64,000 bases of DNA from Sophora flavescens (GCA_030762895.1 CM061069.1:106210169-106274168); one strand, 5' to 3'. Counted from the first letter of the stretch, positions 12,113-25,310 are shown. Numbers and translations: made by a program. The notes: generated by a model from the letters alone, not told the origin.

Positions 12113-13395
12113 TGGCTAGCAGAACTGATCTTGTAAAATTTTGTTTCAGTGATTCAATGTCCATGGTTTCGTAATCACAAGCATAAAGATTTTTTTTTCC
12201 CCCATAAGCTCACAAATATAAAGATAACTTGAGGATGGAATAGAATCCTTTCCACTCAAAATCCTAAATCTTAAAACATAAACAAACATTGTTGTAAGAC
12301 TAACTATCAGACAATATCACAGTTAGGACTTAGGAGATTCTCCCAACAATTATTTTCTCAATATTTTGAACTTTGAAACTCAATCATCTCTCTAGGAGTG
12401 CAACTCAATTTCCACGGTACCCAATATTTGTTGGGACTCATTTTCTCATTTAAATCCTAAAATAGCTATCCAGACAACATTATTAATAAATATAATTCAC
12501 AATTCACAAATTTGATACAACAATGATTTCCTTACTCTAATTCTTTTTACACTCTTTTCTAAATCTACTTTATAGTTTATACGCATCTGATCAAATCACT
12601 TTTATCCTGACAACAAAAATAATGAAGATTTAGGTATAAAAAATGGTATGATGAAAAAATGGAGATAAATATTTTCGAATAAGATATTAGCATTATAATT
12701 ATTGGAGCTAGTGAAAAACACAATTTTCTAGTTTAAGTTTGATATACTGAGTGTAAACTTTTTTATATTATCAATAAAAAAATTAAATATTTTTAACATT
12801 AATTGATTATCGATATCTGATCAAAAAAATTGATTATCGATATAAAAACTTTTTACATCGATTGTACATTATAGTTAAATCCAAAAGGTTTAATATAAAG
12901 AATATATAGATTTTCACTGTTCTCCAGAAAATCACTTTCAACTCACTTTCATGCTATTGAAATTTTCTAGAGTTAATAATGGAGCTTGAACGAGTTGCTT
13001 TCCATTTTTAACTTTGTAATATTTTTACATCAAGATCGTGTAAAACTTTAGATTAAAATCTTCACCTAATCTAATAAGCATATGTGGGCAAGAAAGAACA
13101 CAAGAACTAAGACATACATTCATCTTACAATTATTTTATCTAATAAGAAAAAAGGCTGGAACTTTTGATCTGTTACCCTACAAGCATGGAAGAGATGGAA
13201 CGAATCAAATATCTAACACGTGTCAATACAGAAACGTGGAAATGTTTGCAAAAACCAAAAATAAAAAATAAAAACAGAGTGAATAAATTTTGTAGCAGAA
13301 CACAAAAGTAAGTACATCAAAGAGAAACAAGCTCCAGGGACAGGAGTAAGTTTCAAGATTTTTATGCTCCAGCATTCTTGCTGAATCAGAATAAA
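12113..13395. other. Intergenic AT-rich DNA
   Basis: No gene, RNA or recognisable transposon is seen. It lies between the convergent CBP60 (+) and response-regulator (-) genes. The part close to 13395 presumably holds the 3' UTR of the response regulator. Confidence 0.4.
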
Positions 13396-16300
13396 TCAGA
13401 TACATGATCCAACAGGGTAAGCATCAAATCCCATTTCTCCATCCAGCAATGTCAAATCATGTACTTGCTCCTGCATCAAAAACACTTTTTAATGAAATGA
13501 TGAAAAGAATCACAGGTATTTTCTTTCATTGCAGATCAAAGCTAAAACCAATTTATAAGGCAGAGTTTAAGCTATTTTTTGTAACCAAGTATATATACAC
13601 AAACACATCCCAAACAAACATATAAGTTCTTAGGGAGATGCTTATAAAAAACTACTCCATTCAACAATAAAGAAAAACTACCACATCCTCAACAAATCAG
13701 TTTATGAACTTGATACATTAGTGAAGTTTCCAATTCATTTCATTGCTATAAACACTTTATCCTCTAGTCTTTCTGAATTTCATTCACCTTTCCTTTTTTA
13801 AAAAAAAAATATTTTCTATTATTTTCATCTTCACCCGTTTTAAGATTTTTGAAACACCCTTCCATTATACAACCTTCCATACAAGTCAAAATACAAAGAC
13901 AACAATGATCCTTGTAACTTGTGAAAGTGAAACAAGAGAGGAGGTGATTGTAATTTAGACAAATATGAGGGACTAATTTACTTTACTGTCTTCAAAATGA
14001 AAATGCATTTATAGCTACAGAATCTGTCAATAGTTGGTAACATTTTTTATTATGGGCAATTTGCTTAACGGATTATAAATGTAATATACTGCAGATTCTG
14101 CAATATAATACATTTATAATATACTAAATTGACATTGTTTGCCTTCACTTTCGAGATTTGCATCTTTAATTCATTCCAATAGCAGCAAAGGCTTAAAACA
14201 GAAAGGAGTTGCAGAGTTAAATTTCCTTTCTTTCCAATAAGAGCTAGAGAAGAATATGGAACAGGTGCCACATTGTTTAAAACCTCAAATCTTCTTTGCT
14301 AGATAGAAAACCATAGTGAAACTGGAATGAATGAACTTCATCACCTTCATGTATCCATTGCAAATGAAAAGGTACCTTATGTTTTTAAAGAAACTGAAAA
14401 TGGCCCCACCAAATAAAACTATTTAATTTCATCAGGTTTTTATAACTATTATTGCTTATGTAAATTTGATGGTTACCAAAATATATGGAATTCTTTTGCA
14501 ATATTTATTAAAGGCAGATTTCTAATAATAAAATCAGTTGATGATTATTAAGACTGAAATGACAAACTAAAGCCACACAACCACTTAAGCATCTAAAAGC
14601 AACAATCAATTCAGAAGTGCTTGTGCTTAAATTATAAGCATCTAAAAGTAATTTATGTGACAGTGGCAATGCAATTCAGTTGTTTCATTATACCATTGCA
14701 ATTACAAAAGCAGTGGGGGGGGGGGGTTGCTACTAGTTAATTACTTATTAAGAATGGAACAAACAGAAGTAGGTTATTTAATCATACCTTTTGACCATTG
14801 CACCCATTATCTCATCCAAGGTCCCAAAATTATTCTGAATAAATCCATCTTGGGACCTCATTTGCTCCAAAATGTAGGCATCAGTTGACTTGAATCTTGT
14901 GTCTGAAGAAAATTTCTCAAATTCAGTGGACCGGGATATTGACGGGGAAGCCCCATTAAGTTGGCCAAACACAGATGCATCAATTCTATTGCTGCAAATT
15001 GTATTATTTTGGTTTAAACAATGCCCCAAAGAAGTCGTCGCTCCACAATTTCCAGAATTGAAGGGACGACTCATGTTTTGGTTGTAGTCCAGCTTATGTC
15101 CTTCCCATCTTTGTGGTGGTGTGTAACTTGAAGGCTGTAAAATATTCCCAATTAAGCCTTCTTGGCATTGCAGCTCACTTCTGGAATCCTCCAAAGGAAC
15201 AGAAATTGCAATTCTGGATGAGAAATCAACTGAACTGTTACCAATAAGAGTACTTGAGTTGGAAACATTTATGCCAGTGGGAGGCAGTTGGTCATTATCG
15301 AAAGCCTCACACAACGGCAAAGAATTGGCAGGAAACTTAGACAACTGAGCTGCATTCGGCCAGTTTTCATTACACCGATTATAATCCAACAAATTAGAAG
15401 AACCACATATGCTGACATCAAAAGATTCCGTGCTCAAAGGAGCTGCTCTAACAGAAGACTGATTTCTAAATGCTCCTGAATGTGTTTGTTGTGAGCTTCC
15501 TTGTAACATCAAGTGATTAATTGAGACACAAGGTAGAGAATTGTTTGTACTAGCAACGGAAGCCTTACTGTCTGGGAAGCCAGAGGCGACTGTAAATCCA
15601 CTTGAGTCAACTTGACTTAACTGCATTATACCGGTGGTACAGTTGCTTTGCTTAGACGGGTTAAGCTCAATTGATGTTGGAATGCCATGTAATAAACTTG
15701 AGCTTTGATTTGCAGGAAACATGGATGGCTGAATGTTTCCAAGTGTGTTTAAGGAGCTGTTAATATTTTGAGACTGACCAGGGTGGATTAGTGCAGAAGA
15801 ACTAATTCCTCTAATGCTCAAGGCAGCTGGGGAATTCAGCCTACCAAAAATTCCACTTGATGCATATGAAGGTAATGTAGTGCTTGAGATCCTTCCTGAT
15901 CCAGACGAGGCGCAAAAATCTCCAAACCCATCTATTGAACCCATCCGCATGTAAGCATCACTACTACCCAATGCAGCAACCATATTAGCTTGCTGGGTTG
16001 CCTTTTTCAGATAGAGTCTATATTTCTGCAAATACAAAATGACAGTGAGCTTATGTGTAATCATCACGATACTAAAAAGTACATTTTGTAATGAAAATAG
16101 AAGAGCCCCTTCAACTTAGGATGAACATATGCAAATCAACAAACTACTGCAGGTGTAGAGATGCACATCTCTGCTTGAATAAACAAATAATAGTCATGGA
16201 CTCAAAGATGATCCAGTAATCAACCTATGATCAGTGGGACTTGAAAACATGTGTTTAAAATCTTAAATGCCTCATTACTAACAACCCTTTTTTTTTTGGA

Positions 16301-17943
16301 TTCGATCTATCCTATTTTATGAAAAGAAATATCAATAATATTATGCTACGCACATTCTTCAATTAGATGTGGAGTACTAACACTTAGATACTACTATACA
16401 CTTTCCCGGAGCTGTTAATTCACTATACAAACTTTCATTCCATACATTATCATTATTAGACAATATTTAAAGTATCATCAGATCTAAGATTTCCATTCCA
16501 TTATTTCAAGGACTAAATAGAACAATCAAGACACCTGCAGATGGCTTGCCACATTTTCCCTTGTAAGCCCATCAACATTCATCAGGTCAAGTATTTTCTT
16601 AGGAACAGCCTCTGCAATAACAGATGAATATAGTTGGTATGAGGAATTATATAGCCATATTGAGATATGAAATTGTTATGTTCTCAAGTCAAACAGAATG
16701 GAAACTCACTCTCAAGGCCCAGTTGATTAACTGCAGCGACAAATTTTCTATGCAGTTCAACAGACCAAACTACACGAGGCTTCTTCTGCGCTGAGGGGTC
16801 ATCATTCTCTTCTTCATTCCCTTCGAGATCATCTTCTTCTTCTTCATCACTTTGGTCCTTCTTTCTCTTACCAAGCCTTCTATTCTGGTCTGCACTGCTT
16901 TCTGATATGATGCCTTGACTACCTTCCCCAGCAATATTAGGAGCCTGGTCCTCCTTGGAAGGCTTATTATTTTGATCCCTGCAATCATAATTCTTTCTTC
17001 GAACTACATGTTGCCATATGTTCTTTAGCTCTTCGATTCGAACAGGTTTCAGCAAATAGTCACATGCACCATGTGAAACACCTTTCATTACCAGCTTTGT
17101 ATCGCTGTGAGCTGACAACACTAAAACAATATGAAAAAAATAATAGTTTAAATCAATCAAACCCAATATTGTAAGACAACTAATTTATAAAATCTGATTT
17201 GTAATTAGGAATATCTCCATCAGTTGTGTACCAAAAACCTCAGAGTAAGAAGTAAAGCTCAGGTCAAACACATGTCAAAACAAAAGTGTATATGCTTACT
17301 GATTACAGGTAAGTCCATTTCAAGTCCCACCAACTCAAGGAGCTTAAATCCATCCATGTCTGGCATATTCACATCACTAATGACAAGGTCAAACTTATTT
17401 CTGTTTTCCCTCAACATTTTAAGAGCCTCAATTGCCTGATTAGATGTAGTAACTGCAACAACAACAGCCACAAATCAGATATGAGATTTAGCATAGCCAA
17501 AAGCCATCTGAACTATCAAAATAGATCAACTCAAGCTAGAAACAAAGCCTAAACAGAATGGTGCACTAAGGGCTCTACACTAATGCAACAATCCAAAACA
17601 CTCATTAAAAAATCTAAAATTTGAACCGAAGCCTTTGACTTTAGTAAATTAAGCATTCTCACCCTTGCAAAGAAACAATCTTTGAATTTAAGAATCTGAA
17701 GATATTGCAAAGAATAATTGTTACAACTCATATTCAGCACAATTATTGCTTACACCAAATTTTTACTGAAAAAAAAAACATAAAAAGTAACCAACCATGA
17801 TACTGGCATTTGCGTAGCAGATTCTCCAAAACTTTGAGGCAAATTGGGTCGTCATCCACAGCAAGAACACGCATACCCACAGGAAAAGGGTCACTGGCCC
17901 CTTCTCCATTAACCAAATGACCCCTTTGGTTCTCCACAATCAT
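13396..17943 (-). CDS. Type-B response regulator (cytokinin two-component transcription factor, ARR12/ARR10-like)
   Basis: Exons on -: 17943-17796, 17452-17300, 17120-16710, 16611-16535, 16025-14778 (or splicing at 14791), and a probable last exon 13470-13396. The receiver domain (residues ~24-142) has the acidic D30-D32 cluster, phospho-acceptor D76 in [12 protein letters not shown] and K125 in [12 protein letters not shown] basic-acidic linker ([18 protein letters not shown]) precedes the GARP/Myb-like DNA-binding domain (~213-271: [20 protein letters not shown] ... [20 protein letters not shown]). A long Ser/Asn/Gln-rich activation region follows. Phosphotransfer from histidine kinases via HPt proteins to D76 activates such nuclear factors on cytokinin-responsive genes. 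Reading through to the TAA at 14778 gives about 678 aa. The terminal exon encodes a family-like tail ([17 protein letters not shown]) but does not join in frame with the visible donor. Confidence 0.9.
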
Positions 17944-18300
17944 CTTGAGCCAGAACAACAGAACCAAAATACCCAGATGAAAAACCAAGCACTGAACCAA
18001 AGATCACAGTTCAAACAGCCAAAAAGATCAAATTTTGACACCAAAAAAGGTCTTTTCACCAGCACAGTAACCACTACAGAGAGAAAGAGAAACACTCAGA
18101 GAGAAAGAAAGAAAGAAAGAAAGGGAAAGAGAGGGAATGTGAAACTGAAGAGGGTAACTAAACCTGTAACAAATGACAGTGATGGATTGAAGCCAACAAA
18201 AAACAAGACAGAAATCTTTTAGTATTTTAGTGAAAGTTGTTTCTCTCTTTCTCGGCTCTGCAAATTGTCCTTCACTTTTTCTACCATATGAAACAGAAGA
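17944..18300 (-). promoter_or_regulatory. Presumed 5' UTR and proximal promoter of the type-B response regulator
   Basis: Pyrimidine-rich on the - strand, with a GAAA microsatellite on + at about 18101-18126 and a CTTTCTCTCTTT-like tract near 18240, where transcripts may start. The start codon at 17943 is chosen because [13 protein letters not shown] leads directly into the receiver domain; upstream codons in the same frame (to 18000) look like 5' UTR. Confidence 0.4.
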
Positions 18301-18664
18301 AAGAAATTAAAAAAATAAGCCTTTGACTTTAATAATTTGTTAATCCCTTATTGCAAAATACAATAATGCAGTTTGCTGCTACCTTCACCCACTTTTTATA
18401 TTCTTCTGTGGTGATTTTCTCTCTCTTATACACGCCAATGCCAGTGGAACATGACCTTAATTTAGACCCTTTTGGGGGTTTTGATATGGTAATGCTCGTG
18501 TGCCCAATTGATCAATGCATGTCCCTACCCCACACTTGTTATGCCCCACTGAAACCAATTTCAAGTGATATATGATTTGAGCTAATGATTTCAATCATGC
18601 CTATGATGAATGTGTCTTTTTTTGTTATAGGTATATTTCTTTGGGTTAATTAAGGTTTAAATTT

Positions 18665-18928
18665 ACTTTAACTGCACGAAATTATCGGAAGTGTGCATTA
18701 TGGTGTCAACTGAGGAAAAGAACTTTTTAATATATGGTTAAAAAAGAAAATCTCAAGAAGAATCTTGGTATTATTATTATTATTATTATTACTACTACTT
18801 TAACTGCTCGAAATTATCGGAAGTGTCCATTATGGTGTCAACTGAGGAAAAGATCTTTTTAATATATGGTTAAAAAAGAAAATCTCAAGAAGAATCTTGG
18901 TATTATTATTATTATTATTATTTTACTA
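18665..18928. repeat. Tandem duplication, period 132 bp, each copy ending in (ATT)n
   Basis: ACTTTAACTGCACGAAATTA at 18665 and its near copy at 18797 continue almost identically through GGTGTCAACTGAGGAAAAG to AATCTTGG followed by (TATT/ATT)n. The second ATT run is where the adjacent LINE-like element inserted. Confidence 0.85.
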
Positions 18929-19353
18929 AAAAGATATTCATTCATTAATGGGTTTTATTAATGGATAAAATACATCGAAAACAATACAAATCTAACATTG
19001 CTAAAAAGCGAAAAGGATAAATCTACGAACAAACTCACAGTACCCAACACCCAGGTTAATAGCATAATACGGCAAAATAAAAATGTCTACAAAAGTGATA
19101 AAATCAAAGTCACCGGAATACACATATCTCTGGATCTGTAACATTGACGCCAAATTCATGATTAAATATGTGATGGATCGAATCAGATCTGTCAATCCGA
19201 ACCAAACGAAACATCGCATCAAGATGGGAAACCAAACAACGCCTCACCAAGACGACAAACAACAATACTGCCGCACGCAGACGAAGAAAAACACGGGAAA
19301 AAAAACCGGATCTATGTGGAAAAACCACTTATTTAGAATCTTGGTATTATTAT
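18910..19353 (-). mobile_element. LINE-like retroposon, 5'-truncated, with 19-bp target duplication
   Basis: The element is read on -: it starts near 19334 (TAAATAAGTGGTTTTTCC) and ends near 18930 in AATGAATATCTTTTTAGTAAAA before an (AAT)n tail. AGAATCTTGGTATTATTAT occurs at 18891-18909 and again at 19335-19353, a 19-bp direct repeat that marks target-primed reverse transcription. A second copy at 32838-33386 is longer at the 5' side by roughly 150 bp, so this copy is 5'-truncated. A short frame shared by both copies (VFPxRxGFxxxVF... NVTDPE) may be the eroded end of a LINE ORF or an accidental frame in a 3' UTR. Confidence 0.75.
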
Positions 19354-22172
19354 GTCATACCCTAAATAACAGAATCATACAGATTTAAAATACTGTTGAA
19401 TATCAAAGTATGATTGCTTTTTTTTTTCATCAAAGTATCTTTTATTGTTGTTGTTATATAAATGTTCAATACAATAACATATAATATTAGGGAAATATGT
19501 ATTCTTTTCATAAACATAAAAGATTAACATATTGCATATCAACTCATATCCTTAATGAAAAGTCAAGCTTTTATAAAGTTTACTATAATTTTTATCATAC
19601 ACATTTGTCATGTAGCATGTTATTCATTAATTATTGAATATACGAATCCAACTGTTGCAAACAATAGTATTATTTTATATTTAAAAAAATAATATATTTA
19701 ATATTGTTCATGTTGAATTTATTTATAATAAATTATTATGAAAATAATCATCTAACAGATTTCCGTACGTCTATTACGGGCAACTACACTAGTTAAATGT
19801 ATTTGCCATTTTAAGTTACCTGTAAACGGAATATATTGAAAAAAATTAAATAAAATAATTTCCTAAAGTGGATTTTTTTTAAGAATCCCGTGATTTTAGA
19901 CATCAAGAACACCCGTTTCCTCAGTTTAATGTCATTAGAAAGCAATTTTTTCGCTCTTCAATTAGTGAATGTTGTTTGTCGGCTAAGATGAGTTGTTTGG
20001 GTAGTGTTGTCTCCTGAAATGCAAGTTATTGACCAACAAGGATGGAAAGTTTTTATCACAATATTCCTTTTGACCTTTGGCATATACCGTTCTAGAAATT
20101 AACTAATATCAATACCCGTAATGATAATGAACTTAATTGCATCTATTTATTGACGTGGAAATCACAGTGATTTCTTTTAAATTTTAATCTAATTATATTT
20201 GACATCATTCTTATTTTTATAAATTTTATCAACTTCTTTATTGGAGGAAAATGAAGTGGGTGAAAAAAAAGTTAATAAACTTTTTTTTTGTTTGGTTTAC
20301 TTTTTTTTTTTTGAGGGAGTTGAGGAGCAAATTCTCTTCTAAATTAATTTTGGCTTCATTCCAATATGAGTTAGGTTATTTGAACACAAATTTAGGACAT
20401 CATATATGATACCGTGTATATTTATCTATATCTCTCATTTACTTTTTATCCCTTCGTTCTTTTTCTTTAGTACTTTTAGCTATCTACACACAAATTAAGA
20501 AATCATTAATTTGTTTTCATTTATACCAAAATACTCTTATTTCTACCATTAATTATTTATAAACTCCAACTACGTTTACTCTATACTCCACTAGTCATTT
20601 GTCACTTTTGTTTTGGAACATTCAGCACTAAAGATTGAATTTAACTATAGAAAGTTTTGTGTATTTTCAAGGCATTCAATTTAATTCTATTATAACGGTA
20701 TATATGGGGAAAGAAAGTGTCAAATATATCTTGGGTTTAGAAAATACCCATTGTTTTGGAAAAAAACAAATAGCTAAAAGTATCAAAGGAAAAGAACGGA
20801 GAGAGTATCTTCTTTGTATATATGTTTCTCGAAAATATACTAAAAAAATAAAGAGGACACCTTTTGGTATCCTCATTTTGTGTACAAAAAGCATTGCCCT
20901 TCCAATATTGGAGGATTTGGAGAGGAAAAGAGGGTATTTAAAATATTTTAAATATATTGATTATAATATCTTTACTTTTATTTTAAAATATAAAATTATG
21001 AGTATTAAAGTAAATTAGTTTTAAAATCACTTCACCGTCATGAAACAAATAAGAAAAATGTTATTTTCGCTCACCTCTGTTAAAAGGTAGGCCATAAACT
21101 CTCGATGGACTGGCCTATTCACACCTCAGTTATTTCATTGCATTTATTTATTTATTTATTTATTTGAGTACCCACGATATCTTAATGTCATATTGGCTTT
21201 TGACTAATTTGAGTCAAATTGGGTGAATCAATGTAAGGAAATAAAGTTCTTCCAATGCCTGTTTTTTTTTTCATTCACTCAAACATGAAGAAATATGCCT
21301 TTTTTTACTCGAGCTGTTTGGACCAATTGATGTTGGTTACATTTATTCTCTTTAATTTTATGTTATCATTGCACTTAAATGATTAATGATTATATTGATA
21401 TTATAATTACACTCTCCCATAACATAAACATTAAAAAAAAGTGAATATAATTTTGAAAATAAAATAAAAAATAATTAGAACTAAATTAATTTTTTTGAAG
21501 ACATTACAATAATTTTTTCATTACTAATAAAGCAATGATAGAGATCCCTAGTCTCTCTAGCCTGGATGTGCTCAGATAATTAAAACAAACCGTACAAGAA
21601 TGAAAATTCAATGGAGGGACCCACATGAAAGATAGTTAAGGATTTTAAACTTTCCTAACACAATCCGGGTAATTTCGGGAATGTCTTGTACTCTCTAGGG
21701 TTTTGTTTGCTTTGTTTTTAATATTTTGTTTTTAGTTTTTATTTTTAAAAATAATTATCATTTTATACTCATTCTGTTTTCAAATATTTATATATATAAA
21801 ATAACGAGAATAGAAAAAGTTGATTTATAATTATTTTTAAAAATTGGAAATGGAAAACAAATAAAAAGGACCCTTTAGTTTTTTTATTTATTTATTATTA
21901 ATTTAGAATTTTCAAATTACCTAATAGTATTGGTACTACTTAGATAAAAAGTATAACTCGTACGTTTGTCGGTGGTTAAGCAATATTTCCAATTTGGAAG
22001 TGTCTGATCATAGAGTTAATGACGGAACAACTACCAAATTGCCAACATAGAGCCTTTAATTATTATTATCTTTTAATTTTCCTTCCCTTTCTTTTTGTCT
22101 CTCTTTTTAAAAAATAAAAATAAAAATATTTGATTGTACAATTTGTTAGGCTGGACCACACGCATTACACTC
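19354..22172. other. Intergenic AT-rich DNA; one possible Helitron 3' end
   Basis: No gene is supportable. A Helitron-like terminus is at 19763-19792: a CCGTA/TACGG hairpin, 9 bases, then CTAG followed by T. The frame at 20635-21018 has no recognisable domain and biased AT-rich codons, so I do not call it a gene. A (TTTA)n run occurs at about 21142-21164. Confidence 0.4.
19763..19792 (+). mobile_element. Possible Helitron 3' terminus
   Basis: CCGTA (19763-19767) pairs with TACGG (19775-19779) to form a short hairpin; nine bases later CTAG (19789-19792) is followed by T. Helitrons end with a hairpin about 10-12 bases before CTRR and insert between A and T. The 5' TC end was not found, so this is only a candidate terminus. 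Confidence 0.35.
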
Positions 22173-23401
22173 TGATGAGTGTGGTTTCACCTTATTTTTC
22201 ATGTACATTTCTGCATGTATTTTCACATAGTTAGGCCATTTTAATTCGATTTTTGATAGTTTTTCCTTTGGAACGGATAAGGCGGTGTTGTGATGTTGTT
22301 TTGTAGGATTAATGATTAAATGCTCAGAATTAGCTTGATGGAGCTTGGATGGAGATAAAGTTTGAAAAGCGAAGAAAATGAGCCAAACAGAGCTCATCAC
22401 GGCCATGATTGAGCAAAACTAAAGAAGAAAGAAGGCAAAAGTCAGAAGCTGTCACGGCCTAGCTGTGATGCCCATCACGGCCGTGACAGACCAATTGGTG
22501 AAGGCAAAAGCGATCACGGCCTAGCCGTGATGAGCGTCACGGCCGTGACAAACAAGTTTTTGAAAGCACGCCCAAGGCAGAACCCGTCACGGTCTGGCCG
22601 TGATGGCCATCACGACCGTGACGCGCGCCTGATTTTATAAATAGAGCATCTGGGGAGACGAAAAGGGGGATCTGCACTTGGAGGCTGGCGGCTGGAGAGG
22701 GTTCTAACCCTAGAAAGGGATGTTTTCCCTGCTGTGGGACGGGAAGAAGATTGGAGGATTCTTCATGGAGTTTTCTTCATCTCCTCTCTCTTTCTCTTTT
22801 GTAGTTTCTCTTATCATGAGTAGTTAAATCCCCTTGTTGTTGGGGTTAGATGTTTGCTTTTATGAACTTGGTTGTCTCTTGATTTGGTTTTAATGCAAGT
22901 TTCTAATTCTTTATGAGTATTTGATTCTATGCTTAATGCTTTTCTTGGCTTGATCACCCATGGAATGTTCTGTTGCTTCGATAGACAATTGAAAAATTGG
23001 TGTTAAGGCATGCTCATGAATCAAATGCCAAATAGTTCATGAACCTAGACATAGGTCTTGAGGTGCTTGCAATCTTATAAGTCTGGGCTCTTTATGCAAA
23101 ATCTCAGGTTAATCCACCTAAGACATTAGGGTTTAATTTGGGATTTTAGGCTCATTCCACCTAAGACATTAGGGTTTGAGTATTTCAAAAGGCTTGATTG
23201 TCATAATTGAATTATGACTTGTGTTAGTAACCATCTCATTGCAATTAAGGGAGGATTAGTGTAGTCTAACCCTGACAATTTTATCCACATCTTTGTTTGC
23301 ATTCCAAGTGTTTGATAAAATTCCCAAAAGACAAAAAAAAAAATATTTTATCGCTTTTGTTGTTTTATGTTTTCATCTCCATCTTGCAGTCTTGCACCAC
23401 A
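22173..23401 (+). repeat. Solo LTR related to the Athila-like element at 53595-61115
   Basis: It begins TGATGAGTGTGGTTTCACC, matching the start of the 1596-bp LTRs at 53595 and 59520 and remaining alignable through CTTTGGAACGGATAAGGCGG. It then has four blocks of the same TCACGGCC...GGCCGTGA palindromes (22396-22625). I place the end at CTTGCACCACA (23401), similar to CTTACGCCACA at the end of the other LTRs. Bases flanking the two sides (CACTC and TGCTC) share three of five, so a worn 5-bp target duplication is possible. No internal retrotransposon sequence is present. Confidence 0.6.
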
Positions 23402-25310
23402 TGCTCTAAATAAAACACATGAAATTGAGATATTTTAAATCTAAATTTTCAACATGGATTCAATTATCATATATAATTAGTATAAATATTTTTTTTACAA
23501 TATCAATCAATCATAAATTACCATATTATTATGTTTGAATATAGTCATAAATATTTTAAATGTCACGCATAAAATGATTTGTGATTGATTGACAGTATAA
23601 AAAATTTATGCTTACAGTGAATCAAAATTAAATCTTTCAATATAGATTTAATTGTTATACACTATCAATATAAATAATTTTTTAACACTACCAACCAATC
23701 AATAATAAATTATCACATCATTAATAGTCAACATAAATTATCACATCATTAAAAATATTAATCTTATCATAAATACCTTAATCATATATACGATAAGAAA
23801 AATGTTAAGAGCACACTTTTTGTCATACTCCTCTTCAACACAACACACTCTATTATTGGACGGATTTCATGTGAGACCTATCAAAGCACATGATTCCACA
23901 TGAAATTCACCAATAAAAGGTGTGTTGAGAGAAGTGTGAAGAGTATGATGCTGACATTCCTCGTATGATAATTTGTAATTAGTTTAGGATTGACAATGTA
24001 AAAAAAAAAAAAATCAGGAATCATGTATCAAAATTAAACTTTTTCAATATTCAACTCCATCAACTTTTGCAATTAGTTTGTAAACCCATGAAATCAATCG
24101 ACCAACTAAGCTTCAGATTCAACTCATATTATTTAAGACCAACCAAACAATAATGCTTTTAACATTTATATATAGCATGGCATGCATACCGACAAATTTT
24201 CCACACAAGCACATGAAAGCAAATATGTCTCTTGGACATATTAGTTTATTAACGTGGAGTCTTTTTGTTTCCTATTTGGCAAGGACAAGTTAACCAATAA
24301 TTTGCCTCACATACATCAGCATTCAGCGTTGCAGCAATCAGCAGACCCAGCATGAATGATACTTTTTAGATACAGCGAGATATCGAAAGGACAAACAAAC
24401 AATCGCAAGACGTTTACCAACCACGGCACTAAACTGATAGCTAGAATGAAGAATCATCGCTCAAAGTGTACAAAATAATGTTATAAGGCTCATAATAATT
24501 AGTTTTTGCTCATCTTTGCTTAGAAATGCTATTGATTAACTAAAAAATTGGTTAATGGTCATAGGTATTTTTGTGGCTTAAGAGTGAAAAAATCATAGTT
24601 AATATATAATGCTCATAATAAGTTTCTGCCCATCTATGCTTCGTTTACTCTAATTGCTATTCGTTAACAAAAAAAATTGGTAAATACTAAATATTCTAGT
24701 TATTTTGTGGCTAAAGAGTGAAAAATATTCATAAATTGTGATTTAATAATGTTATTATAATTCTTTCGTAAAGCCACGACTTATTAGACGAAGATAAATT
24801 GTCTTACTTTACTGTCACATATCTTATCCCCACCAATACTATCCTACCGCATATTCTGTCTTTCTAACATTACATGAAATTTTAAATGATGTGATAAAAT
24901 AGGCGGAGACAGGGTGTGTGACATTAAGCTTATGTTTGAGAGGATAGTGTGAGGTGATTAGTAATGGAGAAAAGTAGTGAAAAGATCTTATCTCATTGTT
25001 TAGAAATTTATTCATTAATCGTGTAGGATGGTTAAAGATGTTAACACAAACTACTTCATCCCACCCCCAAACCCTCTTATTTTCAGACCCTCCAAATTGG
25101 GGGTTTGAGATTTTCCTTCATTCATTCATTAAACTTTTAAACAACAGAATGATATACTTTTACCATTTCATTCAACTTCATTACTAACCACTTCACTCCA
25201 TATTCTTTGATCCAAACTATCCAAACAATATGAATTGATTAAAATTACTTTTTCCATGAATGTATCCAAATATAAATTACTTCACTTTCAACTCACTTTT
25301 AATCAAAGAG
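23402..25310. other. Intergenic AT-rich DNA with a fold-back MITE
   Basis: No gene is seen. Short direct similarities (AATCATATATAATTAGTATAAAT / TATACACTATCAATATAAAT, about 23465-23700) suggest old local duplications. The MITE at 23812-23965 is listed separately. Confidence 0.4.
23812..23965. mobile_element. Fold-back MITE
   Basis: The left arm (GAGCACACTTTTTGTCATAC ... CAACACAACACACTC ... ATTGG) is repeated in inverted form on the right (GTGTGTTGAGAGAAGTGTGA, AGAGTATGATGCTGACATTC), so nearly the whole 154 bp is an imperfect palindrome. There is no ORF. It shares arm sequence with the element at 25311-25483. Confidence 0.6.

Noticed and set aside
14707..14730. Poly-G run near the end of the response regulator gene
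   Set aside because: An 11-base G tract in an intron or 3' region; a simple microsatellite with no evidence of a G-quadruplex set.
20635..21018. 127-codon + strand frame in intergenic DNA
   Set aside because: No recognised domain, lysine/isoleucine-rich AT-driven composition, no splice partners or homologous motifs.
22146..22406. 86-codon minus-strand frame
   Set aside because: It overlaps the start of the solo LTR and has no protein motif; a by-product of LTR sequence.
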